NCBI GenBank assembly: GCA_950022295.1 | Contig: OX465598.1 | Location: 341,633,324 to 341,697,323 of the forward strand | Direction: 5' to 3' | DNA from: Bromus sterilis | Lineage: Eukaryota > Streptophyta > Magnoliopsida > Poales > Poaceae | DNA length: 64,000 nt | Shown here: positions 35,238 through 47,600 of the stretch, one piece after another | Layout of the letters: each line of letters opens with the position of its first letter | How positions within the stretch are numbered: the stretch's first letter is position 1 | Position numbers and translations under genes: made by a program | Notes under the pieces: model-generated | What the model was told of the DNA's origin: nothing | Databases searched by the model: none | The model's input: the letters and a program-made list of their open reading frames with translations, nothing else

Positions 35238-35924
35238 ATGGAGTCTTCTACTGTTGGTTCGTTGCTGGTAAGGAGCCGCTCCACGGCTGTAGTGTTCACT
35301 CCTACCCCTACTGAAATTGTGCCCTATAAAATACCATCTGGTATTATTGATTATGTCTTGGCTAATCGTTATACAGGAGAAGGACATCCGGGAGAACACC
35401 TGCTATATTTATCACAATTATTTTCTTTATTTAAGCTTGCAGGTGTAACAATGGAGTTCTTCATGAAGAAACTATTCTCCGTATCACTCAAAGAGAAAGC
35501 TTCAGATTGGTATAAGCTACTTGATAACTCTGATCTGCTTGAATGGCCAGAGCTTATGTCTCTCTTTTATGCAAAGTTTTATCCTCTTCGTGAAATTCAC
35601 CAAGACAGGAACTACATCTACAACTTTTGGTCTCGCGACGGAGAGAGCATCGCTCAATCTTGGGGGAGACTGAAGTCCCTGATGCTCAAATGCCCAAACC
35701 ATGAGCTCCCCAAGGAAATTATACTTACAAATTTTTATGACAGGCTTTCTCGTCAGGACAGGGAGATGTTGGATGCCTCCTCTAGCGGGGTATTCCATAC
35801 CAGAAGTATGGAAGAAAAATGGGATCTTATAGACATGATCCAGAAGAACACTGAAGACTGGGAAATTGATAAAGGTATTGAACCCGCTATAAACTATGAG
35901 CATGACTACATTGAGATTATGTGA
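35238..35924 (+). CDS. gag: Gag protein of element C
   Basis: The start MESSTVGS lies about 165 bp after the LTR, and the frame is open to TGA at 35922. It shows the plant Gypsy gag (retrotrans_gag) pattern: WYKLLD, the block with FYPLREIHQDRNYIYNF, then ESIAQSWGRLKSLMLKCP and LPKEIILTNFYDRL. Gag forms the virus-like particle. No zinc knuckle is seen in this stretch, as in many Athila-group gags. The stop at 35922 is probably a lesion, since homologous gag-protease frames of this type normally run on; coding resumes in another frame at 35921-36060. Confidence 0.85.
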   Translation: MESSTVGSLLVRSRSTAVVFTPTPTEIVPYKIPSGIIDYVLANRYTGEGHPGEHLLYLSQLFSLFKLAGVTMEFFMKKLFSVSLKEKASDWYKLLDNSDLLEWPELMSLFYAKFYPLREIHQDRNYIYNFWSRDGESIAQSWGRLKSLMLKCPNHELPKEIILTNFYDRLSRQDREMLDASSSGVFHTRSMEEKWDLIDMIQKNTEDWEIDKGIEPAINYEHDYIEIM

Positions 35925-37166
35925 AGACTGATTACTTTAATACCTTTTGCTCTAAAATTGGTCTTGATTCCCAGCTAATGGTTGACTTTTGCAAGGACTT
36001 TGCTTCTCATATTGATTCTTCTAAGAAGAAGGAGAGTAACATCATAAACCTTTCAAGGAGTCACCTATTGAGATTAATGTTACTGATCCTGTTTTACCTG
36101 CAGTTGTGTATGAACAGCCTCCTTATCCCTCAAGGATAAAGGAACACTCTTTTGTTACAGGTATTCTAAACAAAAACGGAAGGACCACTGACGAACCTGA
36201 GGACATGATCAAGGTCAAGCCTCAAGTTGCAATGGTCAAGGATCTAGTAACCAGTGATATTGAAGAATCCACTATTAGTTTTTGTGCTGTTTCCACTAAT
36301 ATTGTCACAGCCAAGAACAAAGGCCCAATTTCAGGTACACCAATTGTATCTATCAAAATAGGTGATCATAATTACTATGGGCTATGTGATTTGGGATCTA
36401 GCGTCAGCGCTATTCCCTTCACACTTTATCAAGAGATCATGCACGAGATTCAGCCGTGTGAGATTGAGGACATTGATGTCACGATTCATCTTGAAAATAA
36501 ACAAACAATCTCTCCAGTTGGGATTGTGACAGATGTTGAAGTACTCTGCGGGAAGGTAAAATATCCTACTGACTTTCTTGTACTTGGTTAGGTGCAAGAT
36601 AGTTTTTTCCCTATTATCTTTGGTAGGCCCTTCCTCAGCACTTGTGGAGCTATAATAGATTGCAAGAAAGGTAAATTTTCTGTTGAATTCAACGGTGAGC
36701 CGTATGAATTTAATTTTTCTAAGTTTTCTAAGCAGCCTCGTGGTACTGACTTGTCAAGTAATGACAAAATTATTGAAGAAATTGCTTCTATTGCTATTCC
36801 TCCTGATGATACTTTGCAACAATTTATGGAAGACCACGAGAATGACATACATAGGCAGGAGAGGGATGAACTAGAAGACATATTTTTAAGACAAACTCCT
36901 ATCCTGAAGCACAACCTCCCTGTTGAACCTTTAGCAATCCTCTCGCAACCAAAAGAAGACCCGGTGTTTGATCTAAAACCACTACCCGATACGCTCAAGT
37001 ATGCTTATTTAGATGAAAAGAAAGTATATCCTGTTATTATCAATTCTAACCTTTCAGGGTATGAAGAAAAGCGATTATTGGAGACACTCCGCAGACACCG
37101 AGGTGCTATTGGCTATACTCTTGATGATCTCAAAGGTATTAGTCCATCCATTTGCCAACATACTAT
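35925..37166 (+). pseudogene. Broken protease and N-terminal pol of element C
   Basis: The coding signal changes frame near 35921 and again near 36060. An aspartic-protease domain follows (CDLGSSVSAIPF at about 36385), is stopped by TAG at 36589-36591 and continues with IIFGRPFLSTCGA. The linker before reverse transcriptase ends at LDDLKGISPSICQH, where element D has inserted. Reverse transcriptase proper is not present. Frame changes and the stop make the copy inactive. Confidence 0.8.
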
Positions 37167-38624
37167 TGATGTCTACGCACGCTTCTATTCTTGTAGACTA
37201 TGTTGGGCCTCCAAGCGCAGAGGTTTGTAGGACAGCAACAATTTCCCTCAAGTGGATGACCTAAGGTTTATCGAACTCAGGGAAGTAGAGGTTGAAGATG
37301 GTCTCTCTCAAGCAACCCTGCAATTAAGATACAAGAAGTCTCTTGTGTCCCCAACACACCTAATACAACTAGGAGTTGTATAGGTGCACTAGTTCGGCGA
37401 AGAGATGGTAAAATATGGGTGATAGGTGTGGCAAAACAAAGTAATATAAATCTATAATAAAAGTGCAGCAAGCAAACATGTGACAAAAGTGAGCACAAAC
37501 GGTGTAACAATGATGGAAACAAGGCCTAGGCTTCATACTTTCACTAGTGGAAACTCTCAACAACATTAACATAGTCTAATCACATGATATTTCCCATAAA
37601 ACATGCAATGGAGACGCACTCGGAGGTCATTCCTTTGTGGTCAAGAGAGGATGAGAATTATGTAGGGCTACAAAAGCACACCTCAAAGTTCGTAGTTCTC
37701 AATCTATGGATTTCCCAATGTCACCGCGGCCATCCAAAGAGAGTACCACAATCACCACAAACTATCTCATGGATAGTCAAAGACAAGCACCAAGAGAGTC
37801 TCAATCTTCAATCAACACACAAAAGAGGAAATCACTCATGATAATATTCTTCTAACCCATGTCCAATAGACCGTTGTCACCTTGGTCTCGGGGATTATAC
37901 TAGATAAGATCAATTGAGTACATCAATTCAATACATAGAGGAAGGGGAAATATCATGGGATCACCCTAGATTAACATAGCCTATGATCACAATGAAGATC
38001 ACATCATGGGAGAGAGAGAAGAACACATAGCTACTGGTAGAAACCTCAGCCCCGGGGAGGAACTACTCCCGCTTCATGGAGGAGGGAAGCAACGGCGATG
38101 GAGATGAATCCGGGGGCACTTCCCCGTCCCGGCAGGGTGCCGACATAGGAATTATGTCGCCCCGAAACTTGATGGTGATGGCGGCGGAGATCGGAATTCC
38201 TTCTGGAGAAAAGGGGTCCGGGATCAGGGTTTTTGCGACGGGTGTATAAATAAGAGCCAAAGGGGGCACCGAGGGGGGCCATAGGGAAGCCAGGAGGGCA
38301 GGTGGCGCGGCCTAGGGTGGGGCCGCGCCAGGCACCCTCCTGGGCCCATGGTGGTGGCCCTCCTGCCATGTCTTGGTTATTCCGGAAGCTTCTGGAGCGC
38401 TGTTTTTTTATATAATTTTTCTGGGATTTATTGGGCACTTTTATTATTGGAAAAAACTGAAATACAAAAACAGGAGAAAACAAGAACTGGCAACTTGGTG
38501 CACTGAGTTAACAGGTTAGTCCAAATATGATCAAAACTGTATGAAAGTTCAAGAAAATCATGGCAAAGTCACACAAATCATGCATGGAGCAAGCAGAAAT
38601 TATAGATACGTTTGGGACGTATCA
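37167..38624 (-). repeat. 3' LTR of element D
   Basis: Plus-strand ends TGATGTCTACGC...GGGACGTATCA. The palindrome is at 38304-38329, and the TATA box (plus GTATAAATAAG, 38244-38254) is 50 bp away. It is followed by ACATCCCCAAGC, the reverse of the polypurine tract. Confidence 0.9.
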
Positions 38625-39696
38625 ACATCCCCAAGCAGGTAAATGATAACAAGCATAATTTCTGTAGTGACATGCTAACAACCATATAAGAACTTTGAAA
38701 GTAAAGCAATCAAGGTATGTGATTCAATTCAAGTCATAATATACAAGAGTCTATATTTGGCATTGAAACAAGCAACATAAGAACATAAAGGTGCAAGATC
38801 TCTCGCTATCCGTGACTCGAATGTCTCCAAATGGTGTTTGCGTGCAAGAAAGGGGATATACGAGAAAAAGTATTTTTGTGTTGAGAACTCAAGCTACTAA
38901 AGTTTCACACTTGGTCTTCGTTGGAATCTTATATTGACTCATCCCCAGACCACTAGCCAGGTACAAGTCAAAATGATCCACTCCTTTTCGATATTTTGAG
39001 CACTCATCCAATGGATGAGCGTGAGCAAGAAAGTTGACACCTAAAAGGCGAAACAGAAAGAAGGTGGAGGAGGAAGACAAAAAGGTGTGAAAGGCTCGCA
39101 TCAATGAGGACAATCATAGGCGAGAGAAGGCCATATGATAGATATGATGTGAGGAGTAGGGATTACCATGCAACGGATGCACATGTGAGCTAAAAGCTCT
39201 CCAAGGGAACTAGTGGGGGTGCATCTAACTTGCTTGCTCAAGAAGACCTAGAGCTCGTTTGAGGAGGCTCACCATTGGAATATACAAGCCAAGTTCTATA
39301 GTGTGAAGGTCCCCACATAACTATATTCATGATGATGATCTCTATGGAGTACAAGGGATAGAGGATGAAGTACTAGTGTGGATCTCTCAAAAGTAATAGT
39401 AGTGTGCCCCCTTCTCTCTTTTTATTTTTCTTTTTCTCTTTTTTCTATTTTTTTGTATTTTTTTGGTGGCCTCAATGGCTCTTTCTATTTAACTCTCATT
39501 TGTCCTCTTTGGGATCTTTTGATTTTCTCCTCTTTGGGATTTTTTCCTCACTTTAGGGGCAACACTCTATATTTTACAAGAATATAGGAGATCTTTCACA
39601 CTTTACAAAGGTACTCACATAAAGAAGATATAACTATCATGATGCAAATGTATGCCTCTGCCAGGATAGCAGGATATGCAATGATACTAGCCCGTC
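38625..39696 (-). other. Non-coding 3' internal region of D
   Basis: It matches 41341-42400 of element E. It contains T-rich runs (39410-39470) and repeated CTCTTTGGGATCTTTT units but no protein-like frame. Confidence 0.7.
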
Positions 39697-41340
39697 TGAT
39701 GTGCGAGGTAATGATAGTGATTTCTCACCCTTCGTTGGTGAGCCCCAAGTGGAAGGCGTGATGTAGCACAGCAGCAAATTTCCCTCAGTAAAGATACCAA
39801 GGTTTGTCTCCAGCAGGACTCCAGAGATGATAAGTAGGTGTCAGCGGCACAACTGACGCGGACCTGCACATAGACACAGATAACTTTGTTCCCAACGAAG
39901 TTCAGAGAGGTTGTCAATCTCTCCGGTCTTGTTGTTTACAAAGGATAAAACGCAAGGGATAATAATAGCAACTTGAAAGTAAATGCAGAAAAGTAAATAT
40001 AGCGTGGAAACAATGATAAGGATATGGACCGGGATACGTGATGTTCGCTAGTGATGTCTCTCTCCCAAAAGACGATAAAATTGCTATGCGAGGTAAACAA
40101 ATTACAGAAAGGCAATTGACAGGATTAAGAACGCACCGCAATGCTAATTATGCTACAAAAGAAAGGAAGAGGTTCAAAAGCACAGGCAGTACGCCAAGGT
40201 AAGTAGACCGAAATCCATCTGCATCTACTACTAATCATCCACCTTGAGATATCTATCCAGAACATCTCGCTGGTATTAAGTTGCGAGCCCCACCCAAAGT
40301 GTAAACCCAAAGCAACAGACAACTGCATTAAAAAGAACTCTGCGTAAAGTAAACAATCCTTGTAACCGCGGTTACAAGCACCGTTGTTTTCCCCCTTGTG
40401 GCAACAGCACATCCCCTAGACTCATGTTTCTGTCACTCAAGCGTGTCATCGGGGGGCATGAACCCACAATCTAGCACAACGCTCCCTCTTGGAGTCACTA
40501 CCTACTACTTGGCCAAAGCAATAAACATCAACGAAGAACATGCAAGAATTACTTAGGAACAAAAATATTAGAGATAAAAACCAAATATATTACTCTATCA
40601 CAATCTGAACATAATCTCATAATCCATCAGATCCTATCAAACTCAACATAGCAATAGCAGAAATATTACAAAGGTGCCTCGATCATGTAGGGCAGCTCAC
40701 GAGGTCTAAACAATGAAGATCAAAGAGGGGAGGAGAACATCACATAGCTACTGATCACGGACCCATGGTCCAAGGAAAACTACTCACGAGACATCCGGGG
40801 AGCATCCATGGTGGAGAGGAGACTCCCGGAGGTCAATCCTCCCTCCGGCAGGGTGCCGGGAAGAGGTCTTCTGGTGCTCCCGTTCTTCGGAAGCGCGGCG
40901 GCGGCGGAACAGAGGCGAGTTCGCGGAATAGGGTTCTGCTTCTGGAGTTTTCCCGTGACGGGGGATAAATAGGCGAAAGGGGGCAGCCAGAAGTGGGCCA
41001 GGGGCCCCAGGCGCCCCCCTGGCGCGGCCAGGGGTGGGGCCGCGCCGGGTGGATGCCTGGGCCCCCCTGGCTCCCCTCTGGCCCCTCCCGGGCTCTTCTC
41101 GAAGCTTCCGTCACGCTGATTTTTTATCTGAATTTTCCCGAATTTTTCTGGCACTTTTTATATGGGGGAAAACTGAAATAGAAAAACAGCAGAAAACAGG
41201 AACTGGCACTGGGGTGCACTGAGTTAATAGGTTAGTCCAAATATGATCAAAAGTGTATGAAAGTGTATCTAGATCATAGCAATCTCACACAAAACATGCA
41301 TGGAGCAAGCAGAAATTATAGATACGTTTTGGACGTATCA
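39697..41340 (-). repeat. 3' LTR of element E (1644 bp)
   Basis: TGATGTGCGAGG...GGACGTATCA. The palindrome is at 41021-41046 and the TATA-like box (plus GATAAATAG) at 40964-40972. Confidence 0.93.
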
Positions 41341-41354
41341 ACATCCCCAAGCTT
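41341..41354 (-). promoter_or_regulatory. Terminal polypurine tract of E
   Basis: Minus strand AAGCTTGGGGATGT, abutting the 3' LTR. Confidence 0.8.
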
Positions 41355-42630
41355 AATTCCTGCTCGTCCTCGAGTAGGTAAATGATAACAACATAATTTC
41401 TGTGGTGACATGCTAGCAACCATATAAGAACTTTGAAAAGTAAAGAAATCAAGGTTAGAGATTCAATTCAAGTCATAACAGACAAGAGTCTATATTAGCA
41501 TTGAAACAAGTAACAAAAGAACAATAGGTGCAAGAGCTCTCGTTGTCCGTGACTCGAATGTCTCCAAATGGTGTTTGCGTGCAAGAAGGGGGATAGGGAA
41601 TACGAGAAAAAAATATTTTTGTGTTGAGAACTCAATCTACTAAAGTTTCACACTTGGTCTTCTTTGGAATCTTATCTTGACTCGCCCCCAGACCACTAGC
41701 CAGGTACAAGTCAATTTGATCCACTCCTTTTCGATATTTCGAGCACTCATGCAATGGATGAGCGTAAGCACGAGAGTTGACACTTAGGATGGCAAAGAGA
41801 GAAATATGGTGGAGGAGGAAGACAAAAAGGATGAGAAAGGCTCACATCAATGAGGACAATCATAGGCAAGAGATGCCAAATGATAGATATGATGTGAGGA
41901 GTAGAGATTGCCATGCAACGGATGCACATATGAGCTAGGAAGCTCTCCAATGGAACTAGTGGGAGTGCATCTAACTTGCTCTCTCATGAAGACCTGGAGC
42001 TCTTTTGAGGAGCCTCATCCTTGGAATATGCAAGCCAAGTTCTATAGTGTAAAGGTCCCCACATAGCTATATGCATAATGATCATCTCTATGGAGTACAA
42101 GGATATAAAGTGAGTACTAGTGTGGATCTCTCAAAAGGATAGTAGTGTTGCCCCTTTCTCTCTTTTTATTTCTTTTTTCTCTTTTTTCTATTTTTTTGTA
42201 TTTTTTGGTGGCCTCAATGGCTCTTTCTATTTAACTCTCATTTGTCCTCTTTGGGATCTTTTAATGTGTCCTCTTTGGGATCTTTTCCTCACTTAAGGGC
42301 AACACTCTATTTTACAAGAAGGTAAAGGAGATCTTTCACACTTTACAAGGTACTCAAAATCATAAAGAAGATGTAACTATCATGATGTATGCAATGTATG
42401 TCGCTGCCAGTATAGCAGGAACATGTATGACATGAAGATCAAGTCATGAAGAGGTGGAAGTTGCATGGCAATGTAACTCGGAAAGGCTATGGAAATGCCT
42501 TGATAGGTAGGTATGGTGGCTGTTTTGAGGAAAGATAAAGGGAGGCTTATGATGACAGAGCGTATCATGCCAAGGGTTTGGATGTACCGGCGAAGGTGGA
42601 CACCAACTCTCGGAGTGAGAAGAAGGCAAT
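41355..42630 (-). other. Non-coding 3' internal region of E, part 1
   Basis: Same content as 38640-39690 of D: T-rich runs and CTCTTTGGGATC units, no ORF of note. Confidence 0.7.
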
Positions 42631-42635
42631 GCACG

Positions 42636-45600
42636 TGTAAGGCCCGATATGCGGTACTGTTCCAGATCTAGGTGTTTCCACCCAGATCCGGGGACGAAGC
42701 ACATATCGGTCCCACCGCGACATATGACAAAGCCATATGCCCCGGATTTCCAACATGATATCACAACATTACAGATACAAGGATACAACATCTCATACAA
42801 TCGGCATACAACTGCCTCAAATACAATACAACAGCGGAAGACACATGTCTGAGTACAGGCTACAAGCAAATGCCTACTGGCAAAGAGAAAATCATCGATC
42901 CCATAACCACACGGGTCCAGGCCCTCCGTCGGGATCCGCCTAACTAGTCGTCGTCGAGTCTCCACGTGAAACGTCGATCACCATACCTGTTGTCGATCAA
43001 GAACCCTGAAAAGAGTTTGGGGGTAGTATCATGAGTACAGAGGTACTCAGCATCCAACTGTAGTGGTCATCTGACCCAGCAAGGACTTCATCACTCGTCA
43101 TTCTAGGACAACTAGTAGTTTACGGTAAGGAAGGGGTAAGTGGTGAGGTTGCTTCCGCACTAGCATTTATGAAGTGGCTAACGATCTAGAGAGTAAGATA
43201 AGAAGCCAAGCATTCGATGAGGAATCGCCTCCAACAAGTCTTGCTATCCACCTACATACGCAAGCATAACACCTATCCTATCCTTGTCCGCCTCTTCGCA
43301 TCCCGACGAAGAAGAAGCAGTCAAGGCACACACACACGTTGATCAAGTTATATTAAGATTATCTCAGTTGTTGTTGTCTATGAACAAGGAGTAGGTCTCA
43401 AGTCGTCCATAACCGTGGACACGGCTTCTCGAAAAGATTTAACCCTGCAGGGGTGTACCAACTGCCCATTACGAGGCTCCGCACGCACGTCCATCACTCT
43501 CAGTTGCTACCCATCACAGGCAACCATTTTATGATTTAGTTCCAAGAGATCCGAAACGACAAGTCCCTCTAGCTAACAACGAACAAATCCGGGTGGCCCC
43601 CGGGGAGTCGACACCCAATCCAAAAGCTGGCCACGCTCTCGGATCGGACTCTTCCGTCTCAACAGGGTTTGGGTTACCGGGACGCCTCACATGAGGTCTC
43701 GGGCCCTCGCCGACCAAAGGTGGACCAACAGGGAAACCACGTCTCCGCTGGTCGAAGTTGTTTTAAAAGATATCTGCTAGGAGCGACCCGACAAGATATA
43801 TATGCATGTTTTCAAATGGTAAATCAGCTTGGTCCACCTCTAGAAATGTTTGAAGCTAGATAGGTAAGAAAAGGGGACCCCATAAAATCCCACACGCGGT
43901 TAGGCACGCTCAGTCTTAAAACCAATACCCGGAACTCGAATCCTAGGTGACTCGAATGGAACAAAGCGTCGGGGCGGGATAGCCTAGACCTTCCATCCTT
44001 CGTCGAATATAGTCAACATTAATAATAATCATATCATCAACAACAATATAATAAGGTGATATCCCAAACCAAGGAGTAACAGGTAACATCGTAGCATCCT
44101 AAGCATGCATACTAAGCAGGGGCTGAGCAACGAGCAAAAGTAACATAGCAGTACAAGGTTTGCTGGGAGGGGACATGGCTGTATCGGTTTAAAAGAGGTT
44201 GTAAACAAGTGGTAGGATCAAACATCGAACCTAACCTAGACTAGCATGCAAACCGCTGGTTGAAATAGAATGGATCATAAGTAATGCAAAGTCCTTGCCT
44301 GTTGAAAAGTCGGGTTCCGAAGGTGTAGTTGATCGCAAGCTCGCATCGTCTCCGAGAGGTACCCGCGGAAGCACACAAGAGGGTAAACACTGGAAAGCAA
44401 TCAACGGTGCACCACTATTACTACGGAGCAATACAAGATCAAAGAGACAACACAAGGCACGGCAACGCAATACGGATCTATCGTCGAGAACGGTTACTAA
44501 CAGTTTAAGTGGAGTACTCGTCACACACGACGATACCGCACGTTTACGATGGTTCAAGTTGCTTAGCTACAGGTGACCAAACAACGGTTATTAACATGGC
44601 AACTCAAGCAAGCATGGCATAGCACACAAACAGGTCAAGAGGTGAAGCACAAAGTAAACTATCTATGCTAGTCAATTTAAGTGGGGTGAAATCCTAGACA
44701 TGCAAACTATTGCGGACCCCACGATAATTATTGCATTTGGTACTGTTTTGCCCTAAACAATATTTTATTATTTTTATTAGCAAGCAGGAGCAGCATAAAC
44801 ACAATCTACATGCAATTCTAGTCATAAACACAATCTACATGCAATTCTAGTCAAGTTACATATAAAGAACATTTTCAACAGAGCAACAGATAAAAAGTTA
44901 TAGCAATTACAAGTTACAGTGGCAGACAGTGTAATTAGCAGGTAAACAGCAAGTAAACAAGCTCAAACATGGCAAAGGAGCACAAATTATTAAACTAGAC
45001 ACAATTCTAAGCAAGTTTCATATTTAAATCGTCGCAATCGGAGCTACGGTTTAAAAGTTACGGGCACTGCAAAAAAGTAATACAATCTGCCTTAATAAAT
45101 AAATACAGAAAAGGAAAAAAAACTATCGGGCCAACAGTACTGGGTCGAGCCCAACTCGCAGCAACTAAAAAAAACAAAAAAAGGAAAAAAAAAAGGGGGC
45201 TGGGCGCCTCACCTCATGGGCCTGGCCCAAGGAGGCAGGCGGCTGGGCTGAGGGCGCTGGGCCTTGCGGGGGAGGCCGGCCCACACGGGTGCCGAGCGGA
45301 CGGGAGGCGTCGTCCTCCCCGTCTCGCTGCGCAGGTAGCGGCGGCGGTAAGGGCTCGCCGGCCAGCATCCAACGAGGGGAGGCAGGGGAACGGGCGCGAA
45401 GGGGCGGACAGGCGACGGATCCGGCTGGTTCAGGTCTCCGACGAGGTGGTCTTGGGGCGGCGCGAGCTCCCGGAGTGGCATCCATGGCGGCTTCTTCTGC
45501 GGGCAGAGAGGAGATGAGGGAGAGAAGAAGAGGGGCACGGGGAGAGAGGAGGGGCACGACGGTCGTGACCTGCTGGGCAGGGTGGCTCGAACGGGAGGAG

Positions 45601-46054
45601 GCGGCGGACGAGCTCGAGCAGGAGGAGACCACCATGGGAGGAGCTCGGGCAGAGGAGTTGCTCGGGCGTGGGGATGCTCCATCTGGTGACGTGGCGGCCT
45701 CACGGACGTCCATTCCGGATCGGACGGTCTAGATCCTCTAATCTGGATCTGGAGGTGGGATTGGCTGGTGGTCTCCATGTGGCGGCTAGGGAGAGGGGAG
45801 GCACGGAATGAGAGGGATTAGGGGCTAGGGTTTGTCCAATTTAGGTGGCTAGCACTGCTATTTATAGAAGGCGGGTATTTCAGAGGGGTTTCGGGTCTCT
45901 AAATGGCCTGTTTCGGGTCCGATACGAGATAAGAGGGGGAAAAATAATCGCCGATCGATAAATCGGGGATGCAAACACCGCAAACAAATCAGACAATCAA
46001 ACAATTCACACCGAAAACAAAAATTTTAATTTTTGCAAAAACTGGGCTGTTACA
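42636..46054 (-). mobile_element. Solo LTR H (3.4 kb) inserted in element E
   Basis: Plus-strand ends TGTAAGGCCCG...GGCTGTTACA are flanked by a perfect duplication GCACG (42631-42635 and 46055-46059). No PBS, internal region or mate LTR is present, so two LTRs recombined. In sense (minus) orientation the end region matches the LTR of the short element at 17389, and a central part matches G (around 59820-59860), so H belongs to the same Gypsy lineage as G. A TATA box CTATAAATAG lies at 45858-45867. The GC-rich segment 45170-45770 is transcript leader, not a gene. Confidence 0.92.
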
Positions 46055-46059
46055 GCACG

Positions 46060-47600
46060 ACACGGGAAAGGCTAGCAAAATATGGGAAGGTGGAAGTGTC
46101 AACTTTCAATACTTACATTGGTCCGAAGAACTCATGCACTTATTATCGGTAACTCTCAATCTAATAAGGAGGTTCACAAAGAGACAAGTACCCCGAGGAG
46201 GAGTGTATGGGGGTTTGGTTATCCTTGCGCATCCTCGACTCATGGTACGTGAGTGTACTCTAATATTCGACCCCTCAGAAGAGTAGTGATCTATCTAGTA
46301 GCTAGAGTTCTCAACTAGTTTTGTAGGTTTTGAAAATAAACACGGATTGCCCAAAATACGACACCTATCACTAATAGGCAAGAGCTCTTGACACCAAAAG
46401 TTCAAACATTACTCACATCAATACCTCAAAACCATTGCAAGTTACTACTAAAATTAAATAGCAACCTCAATTACCTACTCTCAAGACAAGACACAACTCA
46501 GTGCAACAACCAAATCTCTTAACAAGATAAACATGAAAAGTAAAGAGAGTTCCAGCAACAAACTAAAACAAAAGCTAAGGCTCTTGCTAAAGACAAACTA
46601 AAACTAAGACTAAACATGGCAGTAGCTATGAAAAGATCAAGAACACACAACAGCAAGAAGATAGGCATGAAAAATCCTATGATGTGTTCTAGATTTTGAA
46701 AGTGGAGCGTGTTTCTCTCCCACACAAAGTAATACAGGACCTAACTTGTTATGAACAGCAAGCAAAGCTAAAGAAAAATAAAACCTAAGAGCGAGACGCT
46801 CCAAGCATAGCACATAACGCATGAAGTGATAAAAATATAGCGAGACGAAGGACGAACTGATGATTGTTGATGGAGAAGGGGATGCACGGGGGCATCCCCA
46901 AGCTTAGACGCTTGAGTCTCCTTGAATATTTATTGGGGATTCATGGGGGCATCCCCAAGCTTGAGCGCTTGACACTCCTGGATCTTCTTTCATCATCTTC
47001 CATCGCATACTTGAAAACTCCCTTCATACATAACTCATCATAAGTTGATTAGAGAGGTTAGTACCCTTAATAAATAGAAAAATTCCACTAGATATAAAGA
47101 TATTCTTGAAGAGCTACTGTTTCTCCAGGGTGCCAAAAAGTTTTTGCAAAGAAAAAGCAAGCTTAAGGTTTGCAAAAGTTAGGAGAGACAAAACGTGGCA
47201 GAATCTGTGAAAAACAGAACAGCAGATAGTAAAGAATTTTTTAGGGGTACTTCTGCAACTCAAATAAAAAAACTCAGAACATACGGAAGTTTCGTAATTG
47301 TATAGAGAATACTGTGTAAAAATTTCAGCTCAAAAAGATGAACTGGGATTTTTCTGAAATTTTTCTGGTCACAAGGACAGAATATGTTTTCTGGACAGCA
47401 TGTCACAACTTTTACTTCCCTTGCCGTAAGAGGCTATAACTTGGCACAAAGCTGAAAAATAAAGATATAATGATGTGGATACAGAAGTAACAATCATCAA
47501 GACACACAAAAGCAAAAATAAAAACCTAAATTCGTTGCGGGCTGCCTCCCGAAAGCGCTTCTTTAGAGCCATTAGCTAGGCTTAAAGTTATAAAAGATGC
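46060..47600 (-). other. Non-coding internal region of E, part 2, with paired internal PPTs
   Basis: No credible protein frame. CATCCCCAAGCTT (plus) occurs at 46893-46905 and 46950-46962, the same core as the terminal PPT at 41341. Confidence 0.65.

Larger units (their letters stand above)
33559..37166 (+). mobile_element. Gypsy-type LTR retrotransposon C, 5' part
   Basis: 5' LTR 33559-35073, followed by PBS-like motifs, gag, protease and the first part of pol, cut at 37166 by element D. The LTR is the same family as A. Since pol begins here, this family, unlike B, was probably autonomous. The 3' part lies beyond the window. Confidence 0.9.

Noticed and set aside
36588..36998. Minus-strand frame of 136 residues
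   Set aside because: It is antisense to the protease-pol coding sequence of element C, which explains its openness.
45165..45778. Open frames of 180-190 residues on both strands in GC-rich DNA
   Set aside because: They lie in the leader part of solo LTR H, overlap in several frames, are proline/serine/arginine-rich without motifs, and follow from GC bias.
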